Part shown: positions 34,327-44,219 of the stretch, piece after piece
Layout: each line of letters starts with the position of its first letter
Numbering within the stretch: position 1 is the stretch's first letter
Origin: Saprospiraceae bacterium UBA7687
Lineage (GTDB): Bacteria; Bacteroidota; Bacteroidia; Chitinophagales; Saprospiraceae
Length of the DNA: 64,000 nt
Assembly (NCBI GenBank): GCA_002482845.1
Contig: DLGT01000138.1
Span: forward strand, 1-64,000
Direction of reading: 5' to 3'
The notes under the pieces: model-generated
Database searches by the model: none
What the model was told of the DNA's origin: nothing
The model's input: only the letters and a program-made list of their open reading frames with translations
Program-made: the position numbers and the translations under genes

Positions 34327-36474
34327 TCAGAATACTGATCTAATTTGTGCATTTTCTATTTTCAGTTCATGCTTCTTCTTCTGATTAAATTTTGTTACTC
34401 TAATCACCACCTTGTTCACATTGGGTTTTATGTTAATCGGGGTTTCTATTAGGATTTTATTTCCATCTATTTTTTTATAATTAAATCTATTCCCTTCCCC
34501 GACATAATCCATAGAATTATGATTGCCATCAAATTGCCAAGCTTCTGTAGAACTTAGCACGTAAGTTGCATCTGGACATTCCATAGTGTAAGAAATAATA
34601 TAGTTACCAGGAACCAAAGCATCAGACGTCCATCCCGCTTCATAGCCCCAACCCTTTGCATTTTCTAGCTTTACAAATTCTAGTTTTTGTGACACAGCAG
34701 GAGGTAATACTACTAATTGACTGATCGAATCATTAAACTCTTTGACCACTTGATCAAACATATCTAGAGACAGACTTTTTAATCTGAACTCATCGTTCTC
34801 AAATACGATAGGCGCTTTTTTTGTCCAATGTGTGAGCTTTGGTCTGTGGTCTTGGATCTCCTTTTTCGATTCTATGACTAACAGTGGTTTTGAACTTTTC
34901 GTCCTAATGATATCGATTATTTTGGGTACTTTGTAAGGTTGATTGGTCAGTTCATTTAATAATAATGACTGGCTAAATGACGTCCTACTCATCATGACAC
35001 CCATTGATGGCAAACCCATATTAAAACCAATTTTGTAGGTTTGGTTTAGTACATCTCCTTGATCAGGCCATGAAAAACACTCTGAGCCAGTATTAAAATA
35101 TGGATCAGGCAAGGATGCTTGAAAATCTTTTAGATTAATAGGAAGGCTAAATCGAGATTCACACAAAAAATCTGGTATATTAGTCTGATACCACTCTTGT
35201 CTGTTTATAAACATGGCACCTTCAAAAATAAGTATTAATGGAATGGTGTACAAAAATTTGATCGTTTTTGCACTTGATTTTAACCAGTGATAAATCACGT
35301 AAATGGCCAATAAATTAACGGCATAAAAACTGACCCAACCTACACGTCCAATACTCCTAAATTGTTTGTACGGTCCCATATAATCTAATAACCACTCAAG
35401 ACCGGGAATTGTAAATGGCAACCCAAATGAGATTAAAGAAGATAAGAGAAAAACACTTACAAAATAAATCAAAATTTTGTCCTGACTAATGAAAGTTTTA
35501 GTTTTTGTAAATCTAAAAATCGCATAAAATATACTAGAAATCACAAAAATCACTCCTATTATACCAATATAGTTTCTTCCTTCGGGATCTACATTCCTAA
35601 CTTTGATAATATTGGTATTAATATATTCAAAAAGTGGAAGTTTGTAACTAAACAATAAGCCTTCCCACGAAGAATGATAAGCAAAGAAACCCCAAGGATC
35701 ATTAGGTCTGTCGTTACTATAATTAAAGTAAGAAGAAAAAAAGTTTAATATCAGAAATGGTAAAACTACTTGTAAACTAATAACCTTAAGCATTTCTAAC
35801 CACTTTCGGTCAGATTGTAAAGTATAATAAATAAATATAGATAACAGAGTAAAAATGGAAATGGTAATAAAATAATACATGTGAAATAGACCACTACAAA
35901 CTACCAACAAACCAATAATTGCGCTCGTTTTCAACCTATTATTACCTTCCCAAAACAATAACCAAAGGTAAAATATCCACGGCAACACTGGATAAAACAT
36001 AGAGAAATGTCCATTTATCCTCCCAGCTTGAGGATTTAGAATCATTAAGCCAAGGGTACAACCTAAAGCGAATAAAAACTCTATTTTCAGCTTTCTGAAA
36101 CACAAAAACAAGCCTAAACCTCCTAAAATAATTCCAAAAATGAGTGTCATATTATGAAAGGCTACTAGATTGCATTCAAACCAACTAGGAAATATATTTG
36201 ATAATACTTTAGTAAGATTTGCTATTAATGGCTGATTATCCGTAAAAATTATATTTTCACCAAAAGGATAGTTCATGCCTTCGAAAGTCATAAACGTGGA
36301 ATCATGTTTTACATGGTACATATAAGTAAAATAGTTTTTCAAACCATCTCCTCCATTTACCAAAAAATCATTGGGCACTTTGAGCACCCTTTGATAGCTA
36401 AAACAAATAAAAATCCCTATGATTATAAAAGCAAACAGTATTTCTTTCTTCCTTATATTTGTTTCAAAATTCAT
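34327..36474 (-). CDS. Large GT-C-like multi-span membrane protein
   Basis: 715 residues with about eleven membrane spans in the first 410, then a 300-residue soluble C-terminal domain ending in a beta-rich module. The first periplasmic loop contains NGGDGLKNYFTYMYHVKH, an acidic residue in the position of GT-C catalytic residues, and RINGHFSMFYPVLPW follows in a later loop. This is the layout of periplasmic enzymes that use polyprenyl-phosphate sugars. The family is not assigned with certainty. It follows another such gene on the same strand with 222 bases between, in a cluster of glycan genes. Confidence 0.55.
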   Translation of the reverse strand: MNFETNIRKKEILFAFIIIGIFICFSYQRVLKVPNDFLVNGGDGLKNYFTYMYHVKHDSTFMTFEGMNYPFGENIIFTDNQPLIANLTKVLSNIFPSWFECNLVAFHNMTLIFGIILGGLGLFLCFRKLKIEFLFALGCTLGLMILNPQAGRINGHFSMFYPVLPWIFYLWLLFWEGNNRLKTSAIIGLLVVCSGLFHMYYFITISIFTLLSIFIYYTLQSDRKWLEMLKVISLQVVLPFLILNFFSSYFNYSNDRPNDPWGFFAYHSSWEGLLFSYKLPLFEYINTNIIKVRNVDPEGRNYIGIIGVIFVISSIFYAIFRFTKTKTFISQDKILIYFVSVFLLSSLISFGLPFTIPGLEWLLDYMGPYKQFRSIGRVGWVSFYAVNLLAIYVIYHWLKSSAKTIKFLYTIPLILIFEGAMFINRQEWYQTNIPDFLCESRFSLPINLKDFQASLPDPYFNTGSECFSWPDQGDVLNQTYKIGFNMGLPSMGVMMSRTSFSQSLLLNELTNQPYKVPKIIDIIRTKSSKPLLVIESKKEIQDHRPKLTHWTKKAPIVFENDEFRLKSLSLDMFDQVVKEFNDSISQLVVLPPAVSQKLEFVKLENAKGWGYEAGWTSDALVPGNYIISYTMECPDATYVLSSTEAWQFDGNHNSMDYVGEGNRFNYKKIDGNKILIETPINIKPNVNKVVIRVTKFNQKKKHELKIENAQIRSVF

Positions 36475-36497
36475 TCTATATGACTATTTATATCTTG

Positions 36498-36505
36498 CAA
36501 AGATA
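36498..36505 (-). promoter_or_regulatory. Predicted -7 promoter element (34327-36474 gene)
   Basis: The minus strand reads TATCTTTG followed by CA, 23 bases before the ATG at 36474. Confidence 0.5.
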
Positions 36506-36545
36506 AACTTTATATAAGTGTATCCCATTTTTGCACAGAAACTAA

Positions 36546-36600
36546 TTTAAAATTCATTTTGTCACCTTTAGGGTCGGGGTAAAACAAAAGGAATTTTAAA
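36546..36600 (+). repeat. Hairpin element, copy 4 (TTTAAAATTC stem)
   Basis: TTTAAAATTC (36546-36555) pairs perfectly with GAATTTTAAA (36591-36600), extended inward by TTTTG with CAAAA. The stem is unrelated to copies 1, 3, 5 and 6, but the core CCTTTAGGGTCGGGGTAAAA is the same. Confidence 0.75.
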
Positions 36601-36696
36601 CTAAGTATATTTTAGTAATACGCACACTTTATATGATTATTCAACTTTTTCTAAGGCCTAATGGATGAAACTAATTAATAACTTCTATCTGCAACA

Positions 36697-38304
36697 TCAT
36701 TCTTTAAGTCCATAAAGTACAGACCTACCAGATTTAGACTTGCAAATGACATCATATTTTGCGACCAATTGACTATCAATTTCAATGGTATTCGGATGTT
36801 CCATATGCATCTCTTTTTTTCCTATCACTAATACATATTCTATCGGTGTTTTGCCAGTTTTTTCCGCATATGAAGTAAAAAGAGCTCTCGGAGGTCTGTC
36901 TTCAAAACACATCCCATCTTTTCCTGTAGCATTATAAAAACTAAACTTCTGGTCTTTCCAGTTGAGCGGAAACCAACTCATATGTGCTTGGTAATTATCA
37001 GATAAAATCAATGGTTTTTTTGCACCCAAATAAGATGTCCCGTGCATAAATGTCCAATTCTGAGGAGCTATTAACCGTCCATCTACCGTAGTACCATTGT
37101 AATCATAATTTAGTGTCAAAACTTTAGTTCTAGGCAATATTTGTTCTTCACATTCCATATAATCATCTACCCACGCAGAAGCTTCAGCATATGAGGGATA
37201 TCTTAAAAAAGCAAAAATAAAAATAATTACCAATGCAAAAACATTAATCAATGCCTTAAACCAAATAGCCAATCTCAACGAACTCATCCACAACAGAATA
37301 CAAATATGAGGCAAAAACTTAAGTCTATCACCTCCGATCATAGAGTCATTTATCAGATTTGCATGAAATAAAAAAACAAAAAACAGACACAATAACAACA
37401 ATCCATCCGCAATGTGTACAATAGGTCCACGTTTTATCCTATTAATGACACCAATAATCAAAATGAGAATTGCAAACTTTCCGACAATCAGAGAAAATGA
37501 TCTTTCACCATCAGCATATGTCATTAAAGAATCCATATTCCAGAGGCTATTCCAATCCAACGGCTTTGAAAAACTGGAACCCATTACAAATGAGAGATAC
37601 AAAAGTAATGAAGGCAAAACAATAAGTGCCAATGGTGATATTTTCTTCAAAAATTCAAGTACAATTTCTTTAGCATTGGGCTTTATAAGTATTGAAATTA
37701 AATCTGCAAGGGTGATAAAAACTATACCCGCAATTGCAAAAATAAACCCAATAGGGTGCATAAAATAGTTTATGGTAAGTAATAATGCCAATTTTAAAGC
37801 AGTTTTCCGGTTTCTTAAATCATTTTTGTGCTTTATGTAATAACCCATCACCCAAAAAGAAGCAGCAAAACTGAAAGTATAATTTAAAAATCCCTTCATC
37901 ATCAGATGGTGAAAAGTAAACAAAAGCACAGATAAAACCGCCCAATCACTGTTAGGAGAAATATTCTTACATAAATACCTCGCTCCAAAAGAAAAAGTAA
38001 AAATATAAGTTCCAAAAAACAATTTTTCTGAAATACTTGGTGAAAAAAATATCTGAAAGAATCCGAGTAATATATGATCCCACAAATTGGGCGTAAGCTT
38101 ATAGTTTACCATATAAAAATCTAGGTAAAATGCCCTGTCCATATTTAGAATGATATCTTTAAGAACCTTTGCATTGTACAAATGGCATGGGCCATCTCCT
38201 GTCACCATCCAAGTATTGGTCAATAACGGATATAAAAAAACAAGGACTCCTACATAAAACAATTTGCTTGTTATCTTTTGTAATCCACTTTCAGTTAATA
38301 TCAT
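36697..38304 (-). CDS. Multi-span membrane protein, GT-C-like
   Basis: 535 residues with roughly ten to twelve membrane spans up to about residue 365 and a soluble C-terminal part. The first loop has TGDGPCHLYNAKVLKDI, with a DGP-x-H arrangement reminiscent of GT-C enzymes whose catalytic Asp sits in that loop. HPIGFIFAIAGIVF and related Pro-rich span starts fit the same fold. No closer assignment is possible. It is upstream of the similar 715-residue gene on the same strand and divergent from the GT39-like gene, so the group may act on one glycan. Confidence 0.5.
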   Translation of the reverse strand: MILTESGLQKITSKLFYVGVLVFLYPLLTNTWMVTGDGPCHLYNAKVLKDIILNMDRAFYLDFYMVNYKLTPNLWDHILLGFFQIFFSPSISEKLFFGTYIFTFSFGARYLCKNISPNSDWAVLSVLLFTFHHLMMKGFLNYTFSFAASFWVMGYYIKHKNDLRNRKTALKLALLLTINYFMHPIGFIFAIAGIVFITLADLISILIKPNAKEIVLEFLKKISPLALIVLPSLLLYLSFVMGSSFSKPLDWNSLWNMDSLMTYADGERSFSLIVGKFAILILIIGVINRIKRGPIVHIADGLLLLCLFFVFLFHANLINDSMIGGDRLKFLPHICILLWMSSLRLAIWFKALINVFALVIIFIFAFLRYPSYAEASAWVDDYMECEEQILPRTKVLTLNYDYNGTTVDGRLIAPQNWTFMHGTSYLGAKKPLILSDNYQAHMSWFPLNWKDQKFSFYNATGKDGMCFEDRPPRALFTSYAEKTGKTPIEYVLVIGKKEMHMEHPNTIEIDSQLVAKYDVICKSKSGRSVLYGLKE

Positions 38305-38530
38305 TTTAGCAAAATTAATGGTTTAATAAAACGATGCGAATATACAACATAACTAATTTGTACTTGAAAAAATATTTTTAAGTCCTAAGGATTTAATCCA
38401 ATTAGCAAATACCCTCAATGTAATTTGAGTGTTATGTATTGGATATTCCCATTTTATTTTGCCAGAACAAAATAATACTGCTATTTTGTGACTTCAATAT
38501 TAAATCCGGTATCTAAACTTAGTACAAAAT

Positions 38531-40108
38531 ATGTTTAAAAATCTAAACTTCGACTTAAAGAGTTCAAATCAGTGGTATTTGATAGCTGTTTTGATTTATC
38601 TTTTATTTTGGACATTATTGCGTGCTCAGTATATAGACATCCCATTCTATTGGGATGAAGCTTGGGTCTATGCACCTGGTATTAGACATATGATGGATAG
38701 TGGACCATCACTTTTACCTGATGCCATACCTGAATTTTATTCACGTGGGCATCCTTTATTATTTTATTTTTTAGGTGGTATTTGGCTTAAAATATTCGGA
38801 ACTTCTTTTGTAGCATACCACACTTTTCCACTTACCATAAGTGTATTGTTTTTGTTTTTCATTTTCATTACTGTCAAAGAATGGACAAATAATCTGACAG
38901 CGCTCGGTGTTATGGTATTAATAAGTGTTGAAAAAATATTTTATACAGAAGCTGCCAATGTATTGCCAGAAATACTCGTCGCCTTATTTTTTCTACTTTC
39001 TGTTCGATACTATCTGAAAGAAAAGATGTGGCTTTACATCTTGTTTGCAAGTCTAGGCATATTGACCAAAGAGTCGGGTATCGTAATACCTGCTGCCATA
39101 CTTTTTGGCAACTTTTTGTGGAATATCAAAAATCTTAAGTCATTATTTAGTGGTGATGCCCTTAAAAAACAATTGTTGATCGTTGCACCAATTATGACTT
39201 TCATCCTTTTCCTTTCCATTCAATACATGTACAAAGGTTGGTTTCTATTTCCTGAACATACGGGAATGATGATCAAAAAGTCAACTGAATTTATAGAAAA
39301 ACTAAATTTTGCTTTCGAATGGTTGTTAGAAGATGGACAGATATTCTGGATGAGCGGTTGTCTTGGTTTGCTTTTGGTATTCGGTGGTAAGGAACAACAA
39401 CGGCAAACTTTATTTATGTCCTTGATTGGTATTTTAGTATCCATGTATGTAATCAAAAATTTCAATACAAATATAGAATTTATGGTCCTTATGGCATTTG
39501 CCATTCTATTAGGAGCTATACATTTGATAGGAAGAACTTTATTTGGTGATGCTGATGTCAGTTTGAAAAAAATCTTGATTATTAATTTTGCTGTGTATTT
39601 GTCCTATCTCATATTTTGTTCTGTCAATTTTGTGACCGTAAGATATTTGATTGCACTGTTGCCATTTGGCTTCTTTTTGTATGTAGTTATTATTAAAAAA
39701 TTATCGCCCAATAAGTGGGTGTTTAGTGCTGTAGTTTTATTTTTGTTTGCAGTATTAGCTAAAGAAAATTTTGCTAAAAACAGGCAAGGAAATCTTACTT
39801 CACAAATAGCATACTTAGAAATAAGACAAGACCTAGTTAAAAAGCTGGAAGAGTTACAAACATATGACAGCTCCATAGGCATTAATGATTTTGTCATCCG
39901 ACGTACATTACAAGATCCATATAGTGGTTTTCTATCATCCGCCAAAGTGTTTTCAAAAGTGGATTGGTCTGTGGACGAAGGTAAAGATTATCTAGTCATT
40001 AGCAACCTTGACCCTTATCCCGATTTTGTCAAACAAGGTAAATTTGTATTGGTAAACAAATGGGAAAAAGGAGTGAGCTGGATAGAACTTTGGCAAAGAC
40101 AAAATTAA
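38531..40108 (+). CDS. GT39/ArnT-like glycosyltransferase
   Basis: 525 residues and about eleven membrane spans. The family's catalytic loop is clear: FYWDEAWVYAPGIRHMM (about residues 38-54), with DE in the position of the ArnT/PMT catalytic acid, and SRGHPLLFYFLGGIWLKIFG in the second loop. ILTKESGIVIPAAI matches the later conserved span. It moves a sugar from a polyprenyl-phosphate carrier to a periplasmic acceptor. It converges on wecE with only 11 bases between stops and no terminator, so the two transcripts may overlap. Confidence 0.8.
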   Translation: MFKNLNFDLKSSNQWYLIAVLIYLLFWTLLRAQYIDIPFYWDEAWVYAPGIRHMMDSGPSLLPDAIPEFYSRGHPLLFYFLGGIWLKIFGTSFVAYHTFPLTISVLFLFFIFITVKEWTNNLTALGVMVLISVEKIFYTEAANVLPEILVALFFLLSVRYYLKEKMWLYILFASLGILTKESGIVIPAAILFGNFLWNIKNLKSLFSGDALKKQLLIVAPIMTFILFLSIQYMYKGWFLFPEHTGMMIKKSTEFIEKLNFAFEWLLEDGQIFWMSGCLGLLLVFGGKEQQRQTLFMSLIGILVSMYVIKNFNTNIEFMVLMAFAILLGAIHLIGRTLFGDADVSLKKILIINFAVYLSYLIFCSVNFVTVRYLIALLPFGFFLYVVIIKKLSPNKWVFSAVVLFLFAVLAKENFAKNRQGNLTSQIAYLEIRQDLVKKLEELQTYDSSIGINDFVIRRTLQDPYSGFLSSAKVFSKVDWSVDEGKDYLVISNLDPYPDFVKQGKFVLVNKWEKGVSWIELWQRQN

Positions 40109-40119
40109 TATTTTGTGGC

Positions 40120-41256
40120 TCAGCTTTCGCTTTGTTCAAAATATTTGATAACATGCTCAATGATGTATGATTGCTGATCATCTGTAAGTTCATAATAAAA
40201 CGGCAATCTTAAGAGACAATCCGTATAACGGTCACTTTGGAATAGCTCTCGTCCATCATGCTGATGTGTATAGTAAGCACTTTTGTGTAGTGATTGATAA
40301 TGAAAAACAGCATAGATACCTACGCTTTTTAAATATTCTATTAATTTCGTTCGCTGTGCTAAAGTAATACACACCAGATAAAACATATGTGCATTATTAG
40401 TCGCATAAGTTGGGATTTCAGGCAGTTGGATTTGATATTTTTTTAATGGACTGAATGCTTCCATATATTTATCCCAAATACGTTTTCTTTGGGTTTGAAT
40501 GATATCCATTTTCTCCAACTGTGCATACAAAAAAGCAGCAATAATATCTGATGGAAGAAAAGATGAGCCAATATCCATCCAACCATATTTATCTACTTCA
40601 CCTCTGAAAAATTGACTCCGATTAGTTCCTTTTTCTCTTATGATTTCGGCACGTTCATTATATTTTTCGTCATTAATACACAACATTCCTCCTTCGCCAG
40701 AAATGATATTTTTAGTTTCGTGAAATGAAAATGCACTTAGACTACCTATACTACCTAGTCTTTTGCCTTTGTAATAACTATCTATTGCCTGAGCTGCATC
40801 TTCTACGACGATTAAGTTATGTTTAGCGGCAATGTCCATGATAACATCCATATCACAAGCTATTCCAGCATAATGAACCACGATGATTACCTTTGTTTTG
40901 GGTGTAATCAGCGACTCTATTTGAGATTCGTCTATGTTTGGATTTTCTGATTTACTATCTGCAAAGACTATTTTTGCACCACGAAGTACAAATGCGTTTA
41001 CAGTAGAGACGAAGGTATATGATGGCGCTATGACTTCATCACCTTCTTGGATATTCGCTAGAATTGCCGCCATTTCCAGAGCATCCGTACAAGATGTGGT
41101 CAATAGGCATTTTTGAAAACCCATTTGTGATTCAAAAAATTGATGTACTTTTTTAGTATATTTCCCATCACCAGATATCTTTCCCGAGATGACAGCATCT
41201 GTGATATATTCTGTTTCTGAACCACTCAGAAATGGTTTATTAAAAGGTATATTCAT
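40120..41256 (-). CDS. wecE: dTDP-4-amino-4,6-dideoxygalactose transaminase
   Basis: PLP enzyme converting dTDP-4-keto-6-deoxyglucose to dTDP-Fuc4N with glutamate. 378 residues from the ATG at 41256 (an upstream TTG at 41262 is less likely). Strong family match: IPFNKPFLSGSE, GDEVIAPSYTFVSTVNAFVL, VHYAGIACDMDVIM, VVEDAAQAIDSYYKG and the PLP-lysine loop FSFHETKNIISGEGG. It overlaps the wecD-like gene by the 4-base ATGA. Last gene of a four-gene unit that also supplies the N-acetyltransferase and two sugar-transfer proteins. Confidence 0.92.
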   Translation of the reverse strand: MNIPFNKPFLSGSETEYITDAVISGKISGDGKYTKKVHQFFESQMGFQKCLLTTSCTDALEMAAILANIQEGDEVIAPSYTFVSTVNAFVLRGAKIVFADSKSENPNIDESQIESLITPKTKVIIVVHYAGIACDMDVIMDIAAKHNLIVVEDAAQAIDSYYKGKRLGSIGSLSAFSFHETKNIISGEGGMLCINDEKYNERAEIIREKGTNRSQFFRGEVDKYGWMDIGSSFLPSDIIAAFLYAQLEKMDIIQTQRKRIWDKYMEAFSPLKKYQIQLPEIPTYATNNAHMFYLVCITLAQRTKLIEYLKSVGIYAVFHYQSLHKSAYYTHQHDGRELFQSDRYTDCLLRLPFYYELTDDQQSYIIEHVIKYFEQSES

Positions 41257-41963
41257 ATCCAAAAATGGTAGATCGCGGTTTGACTTAAAGGTGCAAACCC
41301 TTGTTGTTTATAAAAATTATTAGCACCCAAATTTTCTAGTTGAGTGCTGACTTGTAATGTGTCGATTCCTTTATTTTGACAATATGCAAATACTGCATCC
41401 ATAAGTTTAGCACCTATTCGTTGTCCCCTAGCATTGGCATCCACGGCTATTAGTCCTATCGTGGCCACACTTTCATTAAGTTTGATAGTAACGAATCCTA
41501 AGACTCCTGTCCCATTATCATATATAAAAACTTCATCAGCAATGATTTTGTCCAATGAATTTGTAACCCATGTATGATACAATTTTTCAAAAGATCTATT
41601 TGGAAATCGACCATCTATTTTAAATCTAGAAGAATGTCCTGCCTCTATACCTAAACTTAATAATGCAGAAGTATCTTTTTCTGTAAACACAGTTCTGATA
41701 CATGGATCCGACCTAAATGGCTGTTCACTAATAGAAATAGTATATAAAATATTGGTGGTAACATACCAATCTCTAAATTTATCAAAATGGTGTGCTGATG
41801 AAATTTGTTGTAAGTTTGAAAAACCATACATTAAGTCATAACCTTGTGTTTTCCCAAGATCAAACAATGTACTTGCTTCTATTTCAGGGGATGAATTAAG
41901 TTGAATTTTGCCAATCTTCTTTTCAAAAAATGAAGAGTCCCATGTCAAATAGTCTATCTCCAT
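41253..41963 (-). CDS. wecD: GNAT acetyltransferase, probable dTDP-Fuc4N N-acetyltransferase
   Basis: 236 residues. The N-terminus IDYLTWDSSFFEKKIGKIQL matches the start of WecD/RffC, and the C-terminal GNAT core carries the acetyl-CoA loop VDANARGQRIGAKLMDAVF and ANNFYKQQGF. Acetylation of the WecE product gives dTDP-Fuc4NAc. Its stop overlaps the wecE start (ATGA), and its start abuts the stop of the preceding GT2 gene, so coupling is tight. The name rests on pairing with wecE plus the N-terminal match; other amino-sugar acetyltransferases are possible. Confidence 0.78.
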   Translation of the reverse strand: MEIDYLTWDSSFFEKKIGKIQLNSSPEIEASTLFDLGKTQGYDLMYGFSNLQQISSAHHFDKFRDWYVTTNILYTISISEQPFRSDPCIRTVFTEKDTSALLSLGIEAGHSSRFKIDGRFPNRSFEKLYHTWVTNSLDKIIADEVFIYDNGTGVLGFVTIKLNESVATIGLIAVDANARGQRIGAKLMDAVFAYCQNKGIDTLQVSTQLENLGANNFYKQQGFAPLSQTAIYHFWI

Positions 41964-42896
41964 TCAATTGATTTTTTTAGCAATGATATACGTAGGTCTT
42001 TGTTTTACAGCTTCAAAGATTTTTCCTATATACAAGCCACTTATACCAAGAATGGAAATAATAATACCAGAAAGAAACCAAATGGAAATTAAAGTACTTG
42101 CAAAACCTGGCACTAGAATCCTGCCCGAAAAATACAGCCACAAATAATAAATGCCTACACAAAATGAAATTACAGAAATAAATATCCCCAATTTTACGGC
42201 TAGTCGGAGTGGTTTGTCAGAAAAAGCAATCATATTATCAAAGGCTAACTGAAGCAATTTCCCTAAAGTATAGGTGGACTTTCCTTCATTTTTACCATGA
42301 GCAACATTAATGCTACTTTTATTAAACCCAACCCATCTAGACATGGTAGGAAAATATCGGATATGGTCCTTCATCGAAAGAATGGCTGCTACTACATTTT
42401 TCTGGTAGATTCCAAAATTTGCAATGGTATGATCCTGTTTTGTATCCGTCAAGTAACTAAATACCCCATAAAATATCTTGGATGATGCCCGTTTAAAAAA
42501 TCCATCTTGTCTCTCTGTCCTTCTAGCATAAACAATCTCAAATCCTTCTAAAGCTTTTTGATAAAGATTTGGAATTTCTTCCGGTAAGTCTTGAAGATCG
42601 CAATCCATGACGATGATCCATTCGCCACTAGCATGTTCTAGCCCTGCAGTGATGGCATAATGCTGTCCGAAATTCCTACTCAGTTTTATACCTTTGACTT
42701 TGATATTTGCACTACAAATTTGTGTTATTTTTTGCCAAGAGTCATCAGGACCATCATCTTCTACGAGTATGATCTCGTAATTGTTGGTTATTTTTTCTAC
42801 ACTTTTAATTACTCTTTCTACAAGTTCATCAATGACATTTGCCCCACGATATACAGGGGACACTACACTCATAAAGATTTGATCACTTTTATCCAT
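41964..42896 (-). CDS. Polyprenyl-phosphate glycosyltransferase, GtrB/ArnC-like GT2
   Basis: 310 residues. GT-A domain: SVVSPVYRGANVIDELV, EIILVEDDGPDDSW, GIKLSRNFGQHYAITAGLEH and the DxD site VMDCDLQDLPEEI. This order and two C-terminal membrane spans (about residues 228-250 and 262-288) are diagnostic of enzymes that load a sugar onto undecaprenyl phosphate at the inner face of the inner membrane. It overlaps the upstream GT-C-like gene by 8 bases and abuts wecD. The likely sugar is the Fuc4NAc made by the two downstream genes, which is inference from context. Confidence 0.85.
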   Translation of the reverse strand: MDKSDQIFMSVVSPVYRGANVIDELVERVIKSVEKITNNYEIILVEDDGPDDSWQKITQICSANIKVKGIKLSRNFGQHYAITAGLEHASGEWIIVMDCDLQDLPEEIPNLYQKALEGFEIVYARRTERQDGFFKRASSKIFYGVFSYLTDTKQDHTIANFGIYQKNVVAAILSMKDHIRYFPTMSRWVGFNKSSINVAHGKNEGKSTYTLGKLLQLAFDNMIAFSDKPLRLAVKLGIFISVISFCVGIYYLWLYFSGRILVPGFASTLISIWFLSGIIISILGISGLYIGKIFEAVKQRPTYIIAKKIN

Positions 42897-44184
42897 TTTG
42901 AACTTTTATCGGAATTTTATACAAAATTACAAATAAAACAAAAAATGGAACCAAAAACAAATACGAGTAAGGTGCAAAAACAAAATTATAGAAAATAGTC
43001 AAATACAAACACATGCTCCCTAACAAAAATAAATTGGTGTCTTTTATTTTTTCTTTTTTGAAATAATAGACTACAATAGTCATCATTGTGATTGATAAAG
43101 AAAGAACAATATGCACCATTTTGATAGCGCTAATTTTTTCCAAAATAGTTCCATCCCAAAAATCTAAAAAGTAGATGGCAAACCCTAATCCTTGGGCTAG
43201 CGTATACGGTTTACCAATATGCTGATACCATTCAGGCACTGAAGACCAAAGGTGCTCTGCCATCTGATCATAATTCTTCAAACTATTAAAAAACAAGAAT
43301 GGATCCTGAGTCATAAATGGCAATACATAGAGCACTACAATCAAAGTTACAACAATTCCTGTGAGCTTTAAAGTTTTGTGCCATCCTTCTTCCCAATAAT
43401 ACACAAGCGCATAGGCAGGCAACCATAACAAGATACCATATCGAGATAATAAACAAACAGCAATCGCAAATGAACGAAGGTAAATCGATTTTGAAAACAA
43501 ACTATAGGCCAACAATAGGTAATAAGCAACGTCTAGTAGTTCAACAGAATGTGCGAAAATGGCAATATGAAACCTGATTATCAAATATATAGAAACAAAT
43601 GGCAAAACAATTTTAAAAATATTCCAAATCAACTCAGGAGTAATATCAGGAGTCTGATTTGTCTTTTTCAACACAATGGCTATCATGATTACAAATGCAA
43701 TAAATGCTAAAACTCGGTAATCAATTTTCAATAATTCGGCTAGCGCAAATGGTAAAAATTGCATCGTTAAATAACCTGGTTGAAATGACCATCCGGGAAA
43801 CTCTACCACTTGATAAGGAGATTCTCCTTGGACCAATCTTTTGGCCATAAATTGTAGTGTGGGTACTACATCAGACTGCATGGGATCCGCAGGATGATTG
43901 AAAAAGACAACAGATATCTTTGCAAAAACAAGTATAGCCAAAATCACAAAAATCCAGAAAAAATAGTTGGGTACTTCCGTTGGTCTTGCTTGGTTTATTT
44001 CTGCCCGTTTAAAACTATAAAAAACAGCCGCAACACTAGCCAAAATACCTCCTGAAACCCAAAAAATTGGGAGCAATAGATAATGTTCTTCATGGCGTCC
44101 CCATGTTAAAACCATTAATTCTAAAAAAATACCTAGCAAAACTAGAATAGCACTTACATTAATGTCCTTTAGCGAAAATCCCAT
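42889..44184 (-). CDS. Multi-span GT-C-like membrane protein (GT87-like)
   Basis: 431 residues with about eleven spans, the first two preceding a long periplasmic loop containing FNHPADPMQSDVVPTLQFMA and LVQGESPYQVVEFPGW, the layout of GT87-type mannosyltransferases (acidic residues plus a GxSPY stretch). First gene of the unit with the GtrB-like enzyme, wecD and wecE, with a clear -7 box 20 bases upstream. The natural reading is that it transfers the lipid-linked amino sugar to a surface glycan, but substrate and acceptor are not shown by sequence. Confidence 0.68.
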   Translation of the reverse strand: MGFSLKDINVSAILVLLGIFLELMVLTWGRHEEHYLLLPIFWVSGGILASVAAVFYSFKRAEINQARPTEVPNYFFWIFVILAILVFAKISVVFFNHPADPMQSDVVPTLQFMAKRLVQGESPYQVVEFPGWSFQPGYLTMQFLPFALAELLKIDYRVLAFIAFVIMIAIVLKKTNQTPDITPELIWNIFKIVLPFVSIYLIIRFHIAIFAHSVELLDVAYYLLLAYSLFSKSIYLRSFAIAVCLLSRYGILLWLPAYALVYYWEEGWHKTLKLTGIVVTLIVVLYVLPFMTQDPFLFFNSLKNYDQMAEHLWSSVPEWYQHIGKPYTLAQGLGFAIYFLDFWDGTILEKISAIKMVHIVLSLSITMMTIVVYYFKKEKIKDTNLFLLGSMCLYLTIFYNFVFAPYSYLFLVPFFVLFVILYKIPIKVQNG

Positions 44185-44203
44185 ATTCGACCATAATTTG
44201 CGC

Positions 44204-44211
44204 CAAATATA
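44204..44211 (-). promoter_or_regulatory. Predicted -7 promoter element of the wecE-wecD unit
   Basis: The minus strand reads TATATTTG followed by GCG, 20 bases before the ATG at 44184. Confidence 0.5.
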
Positions 44212-44219
44212 GCAAAACT

